A program made the position numbers and the translations under genes. A stretch of 64,000 nucleotides of DNA from Candidatus Thiodiazotropha endoloripes. Lineage in GTDB: Bacteria; Pseudomonadota; Gammaproteobacteria; Chromatiales; Chromatiaceae. Under the pieces are notes generated by a model. The model made no database searches, was not told the origin of the DNA, and worked only from the letters and a program-made list of their open reading frames with translations. Positions 33,479 through 42,090 of this stretch are shown here, piece after piece. Within the stretch, counting starts at the first letter, position 1; each line of letters begins with the position of its first letter. The stretch is from NCBI RefSeq assembly GCF_001708965.1, contig NZ_LVJW01000003.1:620001-684000 (forward strand), in the 5' to 3' direction.

Positions 33479-35350
33479 ATGAAAGGAATTGCTAAAAGAG
33501 TTCTCATTGCCACACTGGTTTTATCCGTTATATCGGTACCGGCGGCTGTGGCCAAGACATCGGCTGAGAAGGCCGATGCACGCATTCTGATCGATGTTTC
33601 AGGGAGCATGAAGAAAAATGATCCGAAAAACCTGAGACGGCCGGCGCTTCGTCTGCTGGTAGGCCTGTTGTCATCAGAGACGCGTGCCGGGGTCTGGACA
33701 TTCGGTCAATATGTGAATATGCAGATCCCCCTTGGACAGGTGGATAAAGCGTGGAAGCAGAAAGCCAGAAAAAGCTCAAAATCGATCGGTTCCCCTGGCC
33801 AGTTCACCAATATTGAGGATGCGCTCAAACGATCCACTGAAGATTGGAGTGGTCCCCCGGGGCCCTATCGTCGGAGTGTCATTCTGCTGACTGACGGTAT
33901 GGTGGATATCTCCAAAGATAAAAAGAAGAATGCCGCCTCCAAGCAGCGAATTCTGAAGAAAATACTACCCAGACTGAAACAGCATCAGGTTACCGTGCAT
34001 ACCATCGCTCTGTCGAAAAATGCAGATCACGAATTGATGCAGGAGTTGGCAGGTCAGACTGGCGGCTGGTATGAACAGACCGAGACGGCGGATCAGCTGC
34101 AAAAGGTCTTTTTGAGAATCTTTGAGAAGGTTGGCAAACCCGATTCCGTACCCCTGAAAGACAACAAGTTCACCATTGATCCAAGCATTACCGAAGCGAC
34201 CCTGTTGGTTTTCCATAAACCGGGAGCCAAGCCGACAGAAGTCATTCCCCCCGAAGGTCAGTCATACAATGCGGAAAATGCACCGGCGAATGTCAGTTGG
34301 CATCGGGATGAGGGCTACGATATGTTGACCATATCCGACCCTAAATCAGGTGAATGGCGAATTCGGGCTGAAGCGGATCCGGACAATCGGGTGATGGTGG
34401 TGACTGATCTGAAAATGGTGACCACCGATCTTCCCAACCGGATCATTCACGGATCGAGTCTGGACTATCAGGTAAGTTTTACCGATCACGGCAAGACCAT
34501 TAGTAAACAGGAGTTTTTGCAGAAAGTGAATATCGCTGCCAACAGAAGCGATATTCTTGGTGACTCTGAGCCAAGGCCACTCGCGGATGATGGGCGTGTG
34601 CCGGATGCAAAGGCTGGAGATGGTTACTTCACGATGACTTTTGGTGGGGAAGCTCTGAACAGCGGTGTCGGTGAGTTGATCATCAATGCCCGGGGAGCAA
34701 CATTCAACCGGGAGCGGCGCACCACCTATCAGGTCGTGCCTCCGCTGGAGATGAATCTGCAACCCCGTGAAGATGGCAAGACACTGGATCTGCAATTGAG
34801 TGCCGATGCCAAATTGATCGAACCCGGTTCGCTGCAGGTGGAAGCCTGGCTGGAGGATCAATCAGGGAATGAGCTGCCGCTCTCGCTGCAGTCATCCTCT
34901 GCGGGTGGGGAAGCGGTCGGTGTGATCGATCTGATGGGTTTTTCCGGTTCCAGAAAGGTTACCCTGAAAGCTCAGGCACGTACCCTGGATGGCGCAGTGG
35001 TTGACTATATAGACAGTCCGGCTGAGGTTGAAGGAATGAAACCACCGGAGCCGGAACCGGTGCCAACACCTCCTGAACCGGTACCTGAGCCTGCACCTGT
35101 CGCTGAACCGGTGCCGGAACCGGAAACGGAACCGGAACCGGAACCGGAACCGGAACCAGATCCTGCGCCTGAAGAGGAGCAGGGGTGGCTGGGAGCTGCA
35201 ATCTGGTTCGGTGTTATCAATCTGCTGTTGATCATGATTGGTGGTGGTGTCTTCTGGTGGATCCGCAGATCAAATCGGAACAATCAGATCAGTCTGGTTG
35301 AGGCGTCTCCCGAGGCATCAGCTGAAGCTGAGCAGGAGAAAGCAGAATGA
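33479..35350 (+). CDS. VWA domain envelope protein with Glu-Pro repeat
   Basis: A 623-residue protein. A signal peptide (residues 7-25) is followed by a von Willebrand A domain with an intact MIDAS (DVSGSMK; then LLTDGMVD). The middle part is made of beta-rich domains. Near the C-terminus comes a Glu-Pro/Val-Pro repeat (EPEPVPTPPEPVPEP...), one transmembrane helix (WFGVINLLLIMIGGGVFWW) and a short cytoplasmic tail. Large periplasmic part, anchored to the inner membrane, is the likely layout. It resembles the family TIGR03503 in my memory, not verified. It overlaps the next gene by ATGA. Confidence 0.8.
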   Translation: MKGIAKRVLIATLVLSVISVPAAVAKTSAEKADARILIDVSGSMKKNDPKNLRRPALRLLVGLLSSETRAGVWTFGQYVNMQIPLGQVDKAWKQKARKSSKSIGSPGQFTNIEDALKRSTEDWSGPPGPYRRSVILLTDGMVDISKDKKKNAASKQRILKKILPRLKQHQVTVHTIALSKNADHELMQELAGQTGGWYEQTETADQLQKVFLRIFEKVGKPDSVPLKDNKFTIDPSITEATLLVFHKPGAKPTEVIPPEGQSYNAENAPANVSWHRDEGYDMLTISDPKSGEWRIRAEADPDNRVMVVTDLKMVTTDLPNRIIHGSSLDYQVSFTDHGKTISKQEFLQKVNIAANRSDILGDSEPRPLADDGRVPDAKAGDGYFTMTFGGEALNSGVGELIINARGATFNRERRTTYQVVPPLEMNLQPREDGKTLDLQLSADAKLIEPGSLQVEAWLEDQSGNELPLSLQSSSAGGEAVGVIDLMGFSGSRKVTLKAQARTLDGAVVDYIDSPAEVEGMKPPEPEPVPTPPEPVPEPAPVAEPVPEPETEPEPEPEPEPDPAPEEEQGWLGAAIWFGVINLLLIMIGGGVFWWIRRSNRNNQISLVEASPEASAEAEQEKAE

Positions 35351-36603
35351 TCGAAATCAGTTCATTGAGCGCAATGATCATTGCCGAAGTCATGCTCGGG
35401 CTGGTGATTCTGAGTGGACTTTTACTGCTGTTTACACTGCTTCGCAAACAACGGATACGGAAAGCGGCAAATCATCTGGCAGAGCGGGTGCAGAGTGATA
35501 AGGAGAAACGTTCCGAGCGGTTGAAAAAACTGTTGGAGGAGCAGTATCAGTTGCAGAGTCCCCAGCTTGACCAGACGCTGCATGGCATCATACAGACGGA
35601 GATGACGCTCTATCAGAATATGCTAAACGGATTTCTCAAAGATGATCAGGTCTATCTGCAACAGATCGATGTGGATGTGGAGAATCTGGTACTGGCCTAT
35701 CAGGCGCTGGCTGGCAATGTCAGTGGTGGCGGTGGTGCGGACGATGTCAGCAGTGACGAGGTTGAAGCGCTGAAAGCAGAGAATGAGCGACTTGCGGAAG
35801 AACTCAAAGTGACCATGGATACCATGGGTCGTATGCTGAATGAATACTCAACAATGTTTGCTGATGGTGATGGCGGTTTTCCAGTGGAAGCGACAGCGGT
35901 TGCCGGTCAGGAGGCCAATGCGCCGTCTGATCAGGCTCAATCCGTAGCTGCTGAAGTGGCAGCGGAGCCACCTCCGGCAGAAGCAGCAGTAACTGGCACA
36001 GAACCCGACAGCGATGATGATATGGTCATCCCGGATATGACTGAGGAGGAGTTAACCGAATCCTCTCTATCAGAGCTGGAAGAGGAGAGTGTCGAGACAG
36101 AGATTGAACAACCGGTTGTAGCTGAAGCTGACTCTGATATTCCAGATCAGAGTGTGCCGGATGTGGAGATTCCAGATGTGGAAGCCTCTGATACGGACGT
36201 CTCTGATATTGAAGTGCCGGATGTGGAAATACCGGATGTGGAAATACCGGATGTGGAATCGGTGGCTGCGGACTCTGCCAATGTGGATGAAGAGGTCTCA
36301 GAGATCATCGATGAAGTGATGGAGATTGCTGATGATATGATGCACGAGACCGTTGAAGCCGAGGGGCAAACCGCCAGTGATGTAACATCAGAGGCCGAAG
36401 CGGAAGTTTCTGCTGAAAGCAGTGAGGTAACCGGGCAGAGCGGTGAATCGATGGTGGACGACCTCAACTCCATCGATATCGAAATACCTGAAATGGATAG
36501 CTCGGAAGTGGAGCAAGCGGAATTTGAGCCAGGCTCGCTGGAAGAGGAGTGGGCGAAATTGCTGGAAGAGGAATCTTCCGATGAGGAGAAAAAAGAGAGT
36601 TAA
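35347..36603 (+). CDS. acidic membrane-anchored protein with tandem PDVEI repeats
   Basis: A 418-residue protein with one N-terminal transmembrane segment (residues 10-29, IIAEVMLGLVILSGLLLLF), a basic stretch, a coiled-coil region (VEALKAENERLAEELKVTMDTM near residue 140) and then a highly acidic, low-complexity C-terminal half with repeats of the type VPDVEIPDVE. The tail is expected in the cytoplasm. It is coupled to the VWA gene by the ATGA overlap, so the two likely form a complex across the inner membrane. A bidirectional terminator follows. Function unknown. Confidence 0.75.
   Translation: MIEISSLSAMIIAEVMLGLVILSGLLLLFTLLRKQRIRKAANHLAERVQSDKEKRSERLKKLLEEQYQLQSPQLDQTLHGIIQTEMTLYQNMLNGFLKDDQVYLQQIDVDVENLVLAYQALAGNVSGGGGADDVSSDEVEALKAENERLAEELKVTMDTMGRMLNEYSTMFADGDGGFPVEATAVAGQEANAPSDQAQSVAAEVAAEPPPAEAAVTGTEPDSDDDMVIPDMTEEELTESSLSELEEESVETEIEQPVVAEADSDIPDQSVPDVEIPDVEASDTDVSDIEVPDVEIPDVEIPDVESVAADSANVDEEVSEIIDEVMEIADDMMHETVEAEGQTASDVTSEAEAEVSAESSEVTGQSGESMVDDLNSIDIEIPEMDSSEVEQAEFEPGSLEEEWAKLLEEESSDEEKKES
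36217..36261 (+). repeat. 15-bp tandem repeat inside the acidic protein gene
   Basis: About three copies of a 15-bp unit (CCGGATGTGGAAATA) run head to tail, coding PDVEI. Copy number could vary by slippage without shifting the frame. Confidence 0.8.
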
Positions 36604-36629
36604 CGCTGTTGGTTGGCAAACCTGCGAAT

Positions 36630-36657
36630 AAAAAGGGCGCGTAATGCGCCCTTTTTA
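36630..36657. terminator. bidirectional intrinsic terminator
   Basis: AAAGGGCGC pairs with GCGCCCTTT around a GTAAT loop, with T-runs on both strands (TTTTTA on plus, TTTTTATTC on minus). It serves the acidic protein gene and the convergent soxYZ unit. Confidence 0.85.
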
Positions 36658-36704
36658 TTTTATCGAATCGATACGATATGAACAGCCGTTACTGCAGCAG
36701 ATCG

Positions 36705-37019
36705 TTATTTGATCTTGCTGGTCATGCTGTCGCTCTTACCGGTGTTGTCGGTCCAGCCGAGTTCGATATCATCCCCTTTGGCCGCACCGGAGAACTTGAA
36801 GGAGATGTAGGGGTTCTTGGAAACACCACCACTCCATTCAGCCATCATCACGGTATTGCCTTTGTGCTTGCAAACCACTTCCTGGATGAAGTGAGCCGGA
36901 ATGGTTTTACCGGTCTTCTTGTCTTTACGGCCACCTGTCTCCATTGGATGGGTCATCAGGGCCTTAACTGTGGTTACACCACCTTTCTCTTTGGCGCGGA
37001 TCTTGATCGATTTAGCCAT
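36705..37019 (-). CDS. soxZ: SoxZ, sulfur carrier complex subunit
   Basis: SoxZ, 104 residues, forms the SoxYZ heterodimer that carries sulfur intermediates in the periplasm. Typical features are IKIRAKEKGGVTTVKALMTHPMETG, KTIPAHFIQEVVC and the Ig-like strand NPYISFKFSGAAKGDDIELGW. It has no signal peptide of its own and is exported with SoxY. It lies 46 bp after soxY. No other sox genes occur in the window. Confidence 0.97.
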   Translation of the reverse strand: MAKSIKIRAKEKGGVTTVKALMTHPMETGGRKDKKTGKTIPAHFIQEVVCKHKGNTVMMAEWSGGVSKNPYISFKFSGAAKGDDIELGWTDNTGKSDSMTSKIK

Positions 37020-37065
37020 GCTCTATACCTCGTATTCGTTATGTGCTTGACGGAATCAGCTGCGA

Positions 37066-37542
37066 TCAGCCGCCGCAACCACCAATGGTGACTTTGACTT
37101 CTTTCTTGGCGCTGTAGAGCTTGCCGCCCGCTTTGACAACACCAACGACATCGCCAGTTTTACCCATTTTGATACGGGTAGAGACAAAACCGGTTGCACC
37201 TGGTCCCATGACGAAATTGGCAACCAGAGGCACTGGATTATTGGAAGCAATGATTGCGATTGATTCGACGCCATCAATGCTGGCATCAACTGTGATTGGT
37301 ACTACGGCACCATTTTCTGCGATATCCGGTGCTTTGACTTTAATGTCTGCAGATTCTGACATGTCAGAACTGCCCAACAGTGCGTCCAGTGCACCAGAGA
37401 GCTCCTTAGCTTCAAAAGCGGCCTTGTTCCAGGCAGCCAGAACCTGCTGAGGAGCCAAAAGTCCGGTAGCGGCAGCGACACCTACCGAGCCAGCTGCGAG
37501 TGATCTTTTGAGGAAGATCCTGCGTTTCATTTCATTGCTCAT
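37066..37542 (-). CDS. soxY: SoxY, sulfur carrier protein
   Basis: SoxY, 158 residues, Tat-exported: the N-terminus has RRIFLKRSLAAGSVGVAAATG. It ends with the GGCGG swinging arm, Cys156 being the site to which thiosulfate and other sulfur species are bound. A GGAGAG site precedes the ATG. In Dsr-containing bacteria without SoxCD, the sulfane sulfur on SoxYZ is moved to sulfur globules or to the Dsr pathway, which fits the dsr cluster here. Upstream there is a long non-coding stretch. Confidence 0.97.
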   Translation of the reverse strand: MSNEMKRRIFLKRSLAAGSVGVAAATGLLAPQQVLAAWNKAAFEAKELSGALDALLGSSDMSESADIKVKAPDIAENGAVVPITVDASIDGVESIAIIASNNPVPLVANFVMGPGATGFVSTRIKMGKTGDVVGVVKAGGKLYSAKKEVKVTIGGCGG

Positions 37543-38352
37543 TCATTCTCTCCAGACTGAGAAAGGTTAGTGATTAACGTTTGTTTTATGAAACTGAATG
37601 GGTTGGTCAATTTCATTGCCCAGTTCTCTGTGACAAAATTTGGTCGGGATTTATCCCTCAACCGTTGCAATCAGATTTGCCGGGTCATTGGCATTAATAA
37701 AGCTGTCGTCTTGAATTATTGTGCCTCGCAAGACATGTTGTTTCCGCTATGAAAAATCAACTGGATCACCATCAACTACCGGTTCGGTATTGGGATCACT
37801 CACGGTCACTCATGTTTGTCAGTGGCTTAGAACAACTTTTACAGTAAAAAGTTGCGACAGCTGTGCACCATGTCCTCCAGTGTTTATTTCGTTATCGAGG
37901 ATGCATTCTTACCGGCTTCTTTTTATTTAAACGGATTTGCCGATAAACATTACCTTTACAGGTAGATCGTAAGAATACCGAATCAGAGAGCGATATCAAG
38001 CAAAAAATTTTGAAATATTAGTGCTTTGTGATGTTAGCAGCAGGGCACCCTTATGAAAGGCTTGGGTTTATTCTGCTTCGGGTAGGGGTTTTCCGGAATT
38101 AGAGTTATATGCTATCCCAACCACGGGTTTTACGGGGTATGGCATGGTTGATGGCTCAAACCCAGCCGATTTGGCCTGAAGATTGTGAAATGGCTGGGGT
38201 GACGCTCGAAATCGGGCCTGATTAGGCCATGAACTGTGGCAGCGGCAAGCCGGTATGGTTTTTTATCTGGGGCTGGCCTGGAATGGGTGAGATTCCGATC
38301 GATCTAGCGAACTCCTGGTGAGTTGGATTGGTGTTATCAAACCCAGGTCGGC
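37543..38352. other. 810-bp non-coding region upstream of soxY
   Basis: No gene is supported here: the short frames lack ribosome sites. It must hold the soxYZ promoter. Visible structure includes GGGAT-TT-ATCCC at 37646-37657, a hairpin CAACTTTT/AAAAGTTG with 6-base loop at 37833-37854 and a CTATCCCA motif at 38112. The downstream end is the 3' side of bepA. Confidence 0.45.
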
Positions 38353-39813
38353 TTACTGCTCTTTTTTGACCAGATCGCGAAGTTTTTGCAGCCGCGATTC
38401 GATTCTGGAAGTCTGATAGAAATCGCTCTGTTCCGCCTCTTTCAATGCAATCTCCAGCTGTCGGATGGCAGGGTGATACTCTCCTCTGGCCACATAGGAC
38501 TCTGCCAGCATGCGGTGGGATTCAGCTTTCCGGCCGGCCTTTTGCTCAATCTTGCTGAGTAAGCGATAGAGCCTGGGATCCCTGTCGTGGAGCGTTAGGG
38601 TCTGCTGGGCCACGGATTTTGCCTCTGCGAGACGCTTGTTATCCGTCAGGTCCTCAATATAGGCGATTGAGATCGGGTAGCTTTCGGGCATCAGTTGATA
38701 GTAGGTCTCAAGCATTTTCAGCGCTTTTTCCGTCTCATCCTGATGCTTGGCGATTTCAGCGGAGAGCAACACATACTCCGGTTGCTGTGGTGCTTTATTG
38801 AGCAGTTTTTCAATCGCCTTTTCTGCCTTGTCATACTGATGGTCGGCCTTCAGCGCCAAGGCGTAGCCGTAACGATGCGCCTCCTGATTCAGATGGCGGC
38901 CTTCCTCCAGTCCTGTCGCAAAATGCTTTACCGCAGCCTTAGTATCCTTGAAGGATCTGACCCTGAGCGTTTCACGGGTGAGGAAATAGGTCAGATCACC
39001 AGGGTACTGTTTATAGGGGTAGGTCTCCGCTCTTCCGAGGGCGTCAGCAATGCGATTGGTGGTGACCGGATGTGTGCGCAGAATCTCCGGTATCCCCGAA
39101 TCATAGAGGCGGCTGGCGTGGGTCAGTCGCTCGAAAAAAACCGGCATGGCACGGGGATCGAAGTTTGATTTAGCCAGAATCTTGATACCCACCGTATCAG
39201 CCTCTTCTTCATTGCTCCGGGTGAAGTTGATCTGCTCCTGTACGGCACTGGCCTGAACGCCGGTGGCCAGGGCAATCCCGGCATCCGGTGACGTGGCGGC
39301 GCCGACCAGGATGGAGGCGAGTAGCAGGGCGGCTGTCTTGCCGCTCATCTGATTTGCCGCATCAAAGGCCCGCAGCAGATGTTTTTGAGTGACATGAGCG
39401 ATTTCATGAGCGATCACAGAGGCCAGCTCACTCTCGCTCTGGGTAGCGAGTATCAGTCCACTGTAGATACCGATATGACCGCCTGGACCGGCAAAAGCAT
39501 TGACTTCAGGGCGCTCGATGACAAAAAAGTTAAACTCCTGACCGATGGCTTCACTCTGCTTGAGCAGTTTTTCACCCAGGGTTTGAATGTATTCCGCAAT
39601 CAACGGGTCATCCATTACCGGGCTTGTTTTTCTGACGCTCTGCATGAATTCACGGCCAAGCCTGATCTCATCCGCAGGTGTCAGGTATTGATCTGATGGG
39701 GAGCCCAGTTCAGGCAGTTTGATGCTCTCTTCTTCTGTGACGGCGCTGGCTGTGGGAAGTATCAATGCCAGCAGGAGGAGCGTGATTCGGATATTCAGTG
39801 GTGTTCTTGCCAT
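38353..39813 (-). CDS. bepA: periplasmic M48 metalloprotease/chaperone BepA
   Basis: BepA (YfgC), 486 residues, one fewer than the Escherichia coli protein. The zinc motif HEIAH falls at His136-Glu137-His140, the same numbering as in E. coli, followed by the third ligand in NEEEADTVG. A signal peptide covers about residues 10-24. TPR helices fill the C-terminal half (AVKHFATGLEEGRHLN; QPEYVLLSAEIAKHQ). It helps outer membrane assembly and LptD maturation. The start at 39813 is chosen because it gives a normal signal peptide; the frame is open 40 codons further upstream. Confidence 0.93.
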   Translation of the reverse strand: MARTPLNIRITLLLLALILPTASAVTEEESIKLPELGSPSDQYLTPADEIRLGREFMQSVRKTSPVMDDPLIAEYIQTLGEKLLKQSEAIGQEFNFFVIERPEVNAFAGPGGHIGIYSGLILATQSESELASVIAHEIAHVTQKHLLRAFDAANQMSGKTAALLLASILVGAATSPDAGIALATGVQASAVQEQINFTRSNEEEADTVGIKILAKSNFDPRAMPVFFERLTHASRLYDSGIPEILRTHPVTTNRIADALGRAETYPYKQYPGDLTYFLTRETLRVRSFKDTKAAVKHFATGLEEGRHLNQEAHRYGYALALKADHQYDKAEKAIEKLLNKAPQQPEYVLLSAEIAKHQDETEKALKMLETYYQLMPESYPISIAYIEDLTDNKRLAEAKSVAQQTLTLHDRDPRLYRLLSKIEQKAGRKAESHRMLAESYVARGEYHPAIRQLEIALKEAEQSDFYQTSRIESRLQKLRDLVKKEQ

Positions 39814-40194
39814 GCCAATTACTGATACCTGTGAATGCAGAATAGTTCCTGAATCAGAACTCTTATGGGGAGTGCCCATAATCGGACACGTCCATTGTAT
39901 CGAGTTATCGAGTCCATGCCATCTTAGCGCCATATCTGTAGCGGTGATAGTCGGCCCTGGGTTGCTGGACGGATGAAATAAAATTATGGGTGGATTGAGT
40001 CATTGGTCTCTTTTGCGGCTTAATGGGTCAATGTTCGGTTTTACCTAAAACTCAATAAATCTTTAAGAATGAAGAGGTTGTCTTTTTGGGTAATTGCTTT
40101 AATCTAGCGCCTCACGACCAACCGGCCGGCTGGGAGTCGTGTGGATTTTGATCCCGACCGGTTTACATTGGGTATCAATTAACGGAGTTCCATG

Positions 40195-40761
40195 ATGAAG
40201 AAAAGTGTAGTTTTATTTCTGGCATCCATTTTCCTAAGCGGAGGCGTTCAGGCAGATCAGGCCATGCAGGCCAATATCAAAGAGGGTAAAGGGGTGATCA
40301 AAGCCTATTTCGGTGATCTGAAAGGTGAACTGCAGAAGGGCATGAAAGAGAATGGCCCGGTCGCAACCATCTCAACCTGTAATACCGTTGCTCCCAGTCT
40401 TACAGAAGCCCACTCCCAGATGAGTGGTTGGGTTGTGGCTCGGACCAGTCTCAAGGTGCGTAATCCTGAGAATCGTGCCGATGCCTGGGAAACCGCTGTA
40501 TTGAACGAGTTTGAAAACCGTAAAAGCGACGGTGAAGATCCGATGAAGATGATCAAAGCGGAAGTGGTTGAAGAAGACGGCCGTAAGGTTTTCCGTATGA
40601 TGAAGGCAATTCCGACCGCTGAAGTCTGCACCAAGTGTCACGGTGCTGAACTTGCCGAGCCGGTCAGCGCTAAGCTCAAGGAGCTCTATCCCGCAGATGA
40701 GGCGCGTGGTTACAAGCCTGGTGATCTACGTGGTGCCTTCACACTGAAGAAAGCACTGTAA
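40195..40761 (+). CDS. Tll0287-like (DUF3365) one-heme periplasmic protein
   Basis: A 188-residue protein with a signal peptide (residues 3-20, ending VQA) and a single heme c site CTKCH near residue 148. The body matches the Tll0287/DUF3365 type, a PAS-like fold thought to sense redox or small ligands: CNTVAPSLTEAHSQMSGWVVARTSLKVRNPENRADAWE. A GGAG site lies 7 bp before the ATG at 40195; an ATG one codon earlier is also possible. It is alone on its strand. A role in sulfur or nitrogen oxide sensing is only a guess. Confidence 0.85.
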   Translation: MKKSVVLFLASIFLSGGVQADQAMQANIKEGKGVIKAYFGDLKGELQKGMKENGPVATISTCNTVAPSLTEAHSQMSGWVVARTSLKVRNPENRADAWETAVLNEFENRKSDGEDPMKMIKAEVVEEDGRKVFRMMKAIPTAEVCTKCHGAELAEPVSAKLKELYPADEARGYKPGDLRGAFTLKKAL

Positions 40762-40812
40762 TCAAATCCCGACATCGTCCTGGGTTCACGGCACGACACT
40801 TTGCTGCAGACA

Positions 40813-42045
40813 TCAGTTGAGTTGGATGCGCTGACCCCAGGGGGTCTTCTGCTTGCCTTTGACCAGCCAGATGACCGGGTAGTAGGGTGCATGGGGGGGG
40901 AAGGCCCCCTCCGCATCGGTAAAATAGACTACCAGATCGGGGCTCTGGTCCTGCTCCGCGATCCACTCGAAAACCGGATTGAAACTGGTACCACCACCCC
41001 CGGTGATTTTTTCAGGCAGTTCGAACTCCTCCCAGGATTCGTAGACCCAGGGAGCCTCTTCGGCAATGGCTGAATCGCAGGCGAGCAGGGTGACTCGGGC
41101 CCGCATCTGGCCTTTGAGTGCATTGATCTCGGCCAGAAACTCCCCCATCTCCTGATCCTGTATCGAGCCACTGGTATCCAGGGCAACCACCAGTTCCAAC
41201 TGATTGCTGCGCAGGCTCGGTAATATGAATTCTCCCTCTCGACGTGAGGGTCTTTGATAACTGAAGTCATCCCTTGCCAGTGCGGTCATATACCGCGCCA
41301 GCAGCAGTCGCCATGGAAGCTGGGGTTGCAACAGATGGTCGACCATTCGGGCAATTGCACCATCCAGCTTGCCTGCCTGCATCGCCTGTTGGGCTGCCCC
41401 GGCCATTCGTTGCTGCCACTGGATATTCAGGGTCTCAGCCTCATCCGGAGACAGGGGAGGGGGTTGTGAGGCGGCGTTGCCTGAACCGCTGTTGGGATTA
41501 TCAGGCTCGTCACCCTCTTGTTCGTTATGGTTCTCCTGCTGGCTGTTGGCCATATCCTTTTCTGTTTTGCCGCTGCCGGACTGTTTGGTGTTGTCCTGGT
41601 CATAGACATGATTGTCCAGTGGTTGGTCGTCATTGTTTTCATCCAGGCAGGGGTAGATCTCTTCAGCGGTCATGCCGCTGAACTGGGGTAGCATCAAGGA
41701 TCCCGGTGGTGGCTTCAGCCCATCCTCGGTGAGCAGGGGATTGATCGCATAGTCACAGGCCATATCCCAATGCAGCTTGGTTCGATGCTGTCGTCGGGCA
41801 AAATGGGAGAGGGCGCAGTGCAAGGCCTCATGGGCAAGCATGAACTGGGTTTCATCGAGGGTGAGCTGATCGATGTACTCGGGATTGTAATAGAAGGATT
41901 TGGCGTCAGTGGCGGTGGTCGGACACCAGTCTGAATTGGCTTCCTGCATGGGAAGCCGCATCACCAGTGCGCCGAGGAAAGGTTTATCAAGAATCAGCTT
42001 GGTCCGTGCGGCGGCCAGTTTGGTCTCGATCTCATCTTGATCCAT
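40813..42045 (-). CDS. VWA-like metallopeptidase-type protein (DUF2201)
   Basis: A 410-residue soluble protein. The N-terminal part has a zinc-protease-like HEALHCALSHF motif; the centre is a Gln/Asn/Glu-rich linker; the C-terminal part is a VWA-like domain with the metal site VVALDTSGSIQDQE and later VVYFTDAEGAF. This pairing with a MoxR ATPase is a common bacterial layout, thought to be a chaperone or metal-insertion machine. AGGAG stands 5 bp before the ATG at 42045. The MoxR gene ends 45 bp upstream. Confidence 0.88.
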   Translation of the reverse strand: MDQDEIETKLAAARTKLILDKPFLGALVMRLPMQEANSDWCPTTATDAKSFYYNPEYIDQLTLDETQFMLAHEALHCALSHFARRQHRTKLHWDMACDYAINPLLTEDGLKPPPGSLMLPQFSGMTAEEIYPCLDENNDDQPLDNHVYDQDNTKQSGSGKTEKDMANSQQENHNEQEGDEPDNPNSGSGNAASQPPPLSPDEAETLNIQWQQRMAGAAQQAMQAGKLDGAIARMVDHLLQPQLPWRLLLARYMTALARDDFSYQRPSRREGEFILPSLRSNQLELVVALDTSGSIQDQEMGEFLAEINALKGQMRARVTLLACDSAIAEEAPWVYESWEEFELPEKITGGGGTSFNPVFEWIAEQDQSPDLVVYFTDAEGAFPPHAPYYPVIWLVKGKQKTPWGQRIQLN

Positions 42046-42090
42046 CAGCACTCCTGGTTAGCATGAGACAGTGCACTTGTAGTGGGGTTC

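Noticed and set aside
34959-35283. Pro/Val and Ser/Gly repeat proteins on the minus strand
   Set aside because: They are reverse readings of the Glu-Pro hexamer repeat in the VWA gene.
37570-37930. Short plus-strand frames upstream of soxY
   Set aside because: 60-70 codons, no ribosome sites, and composition like non-coding DNA.
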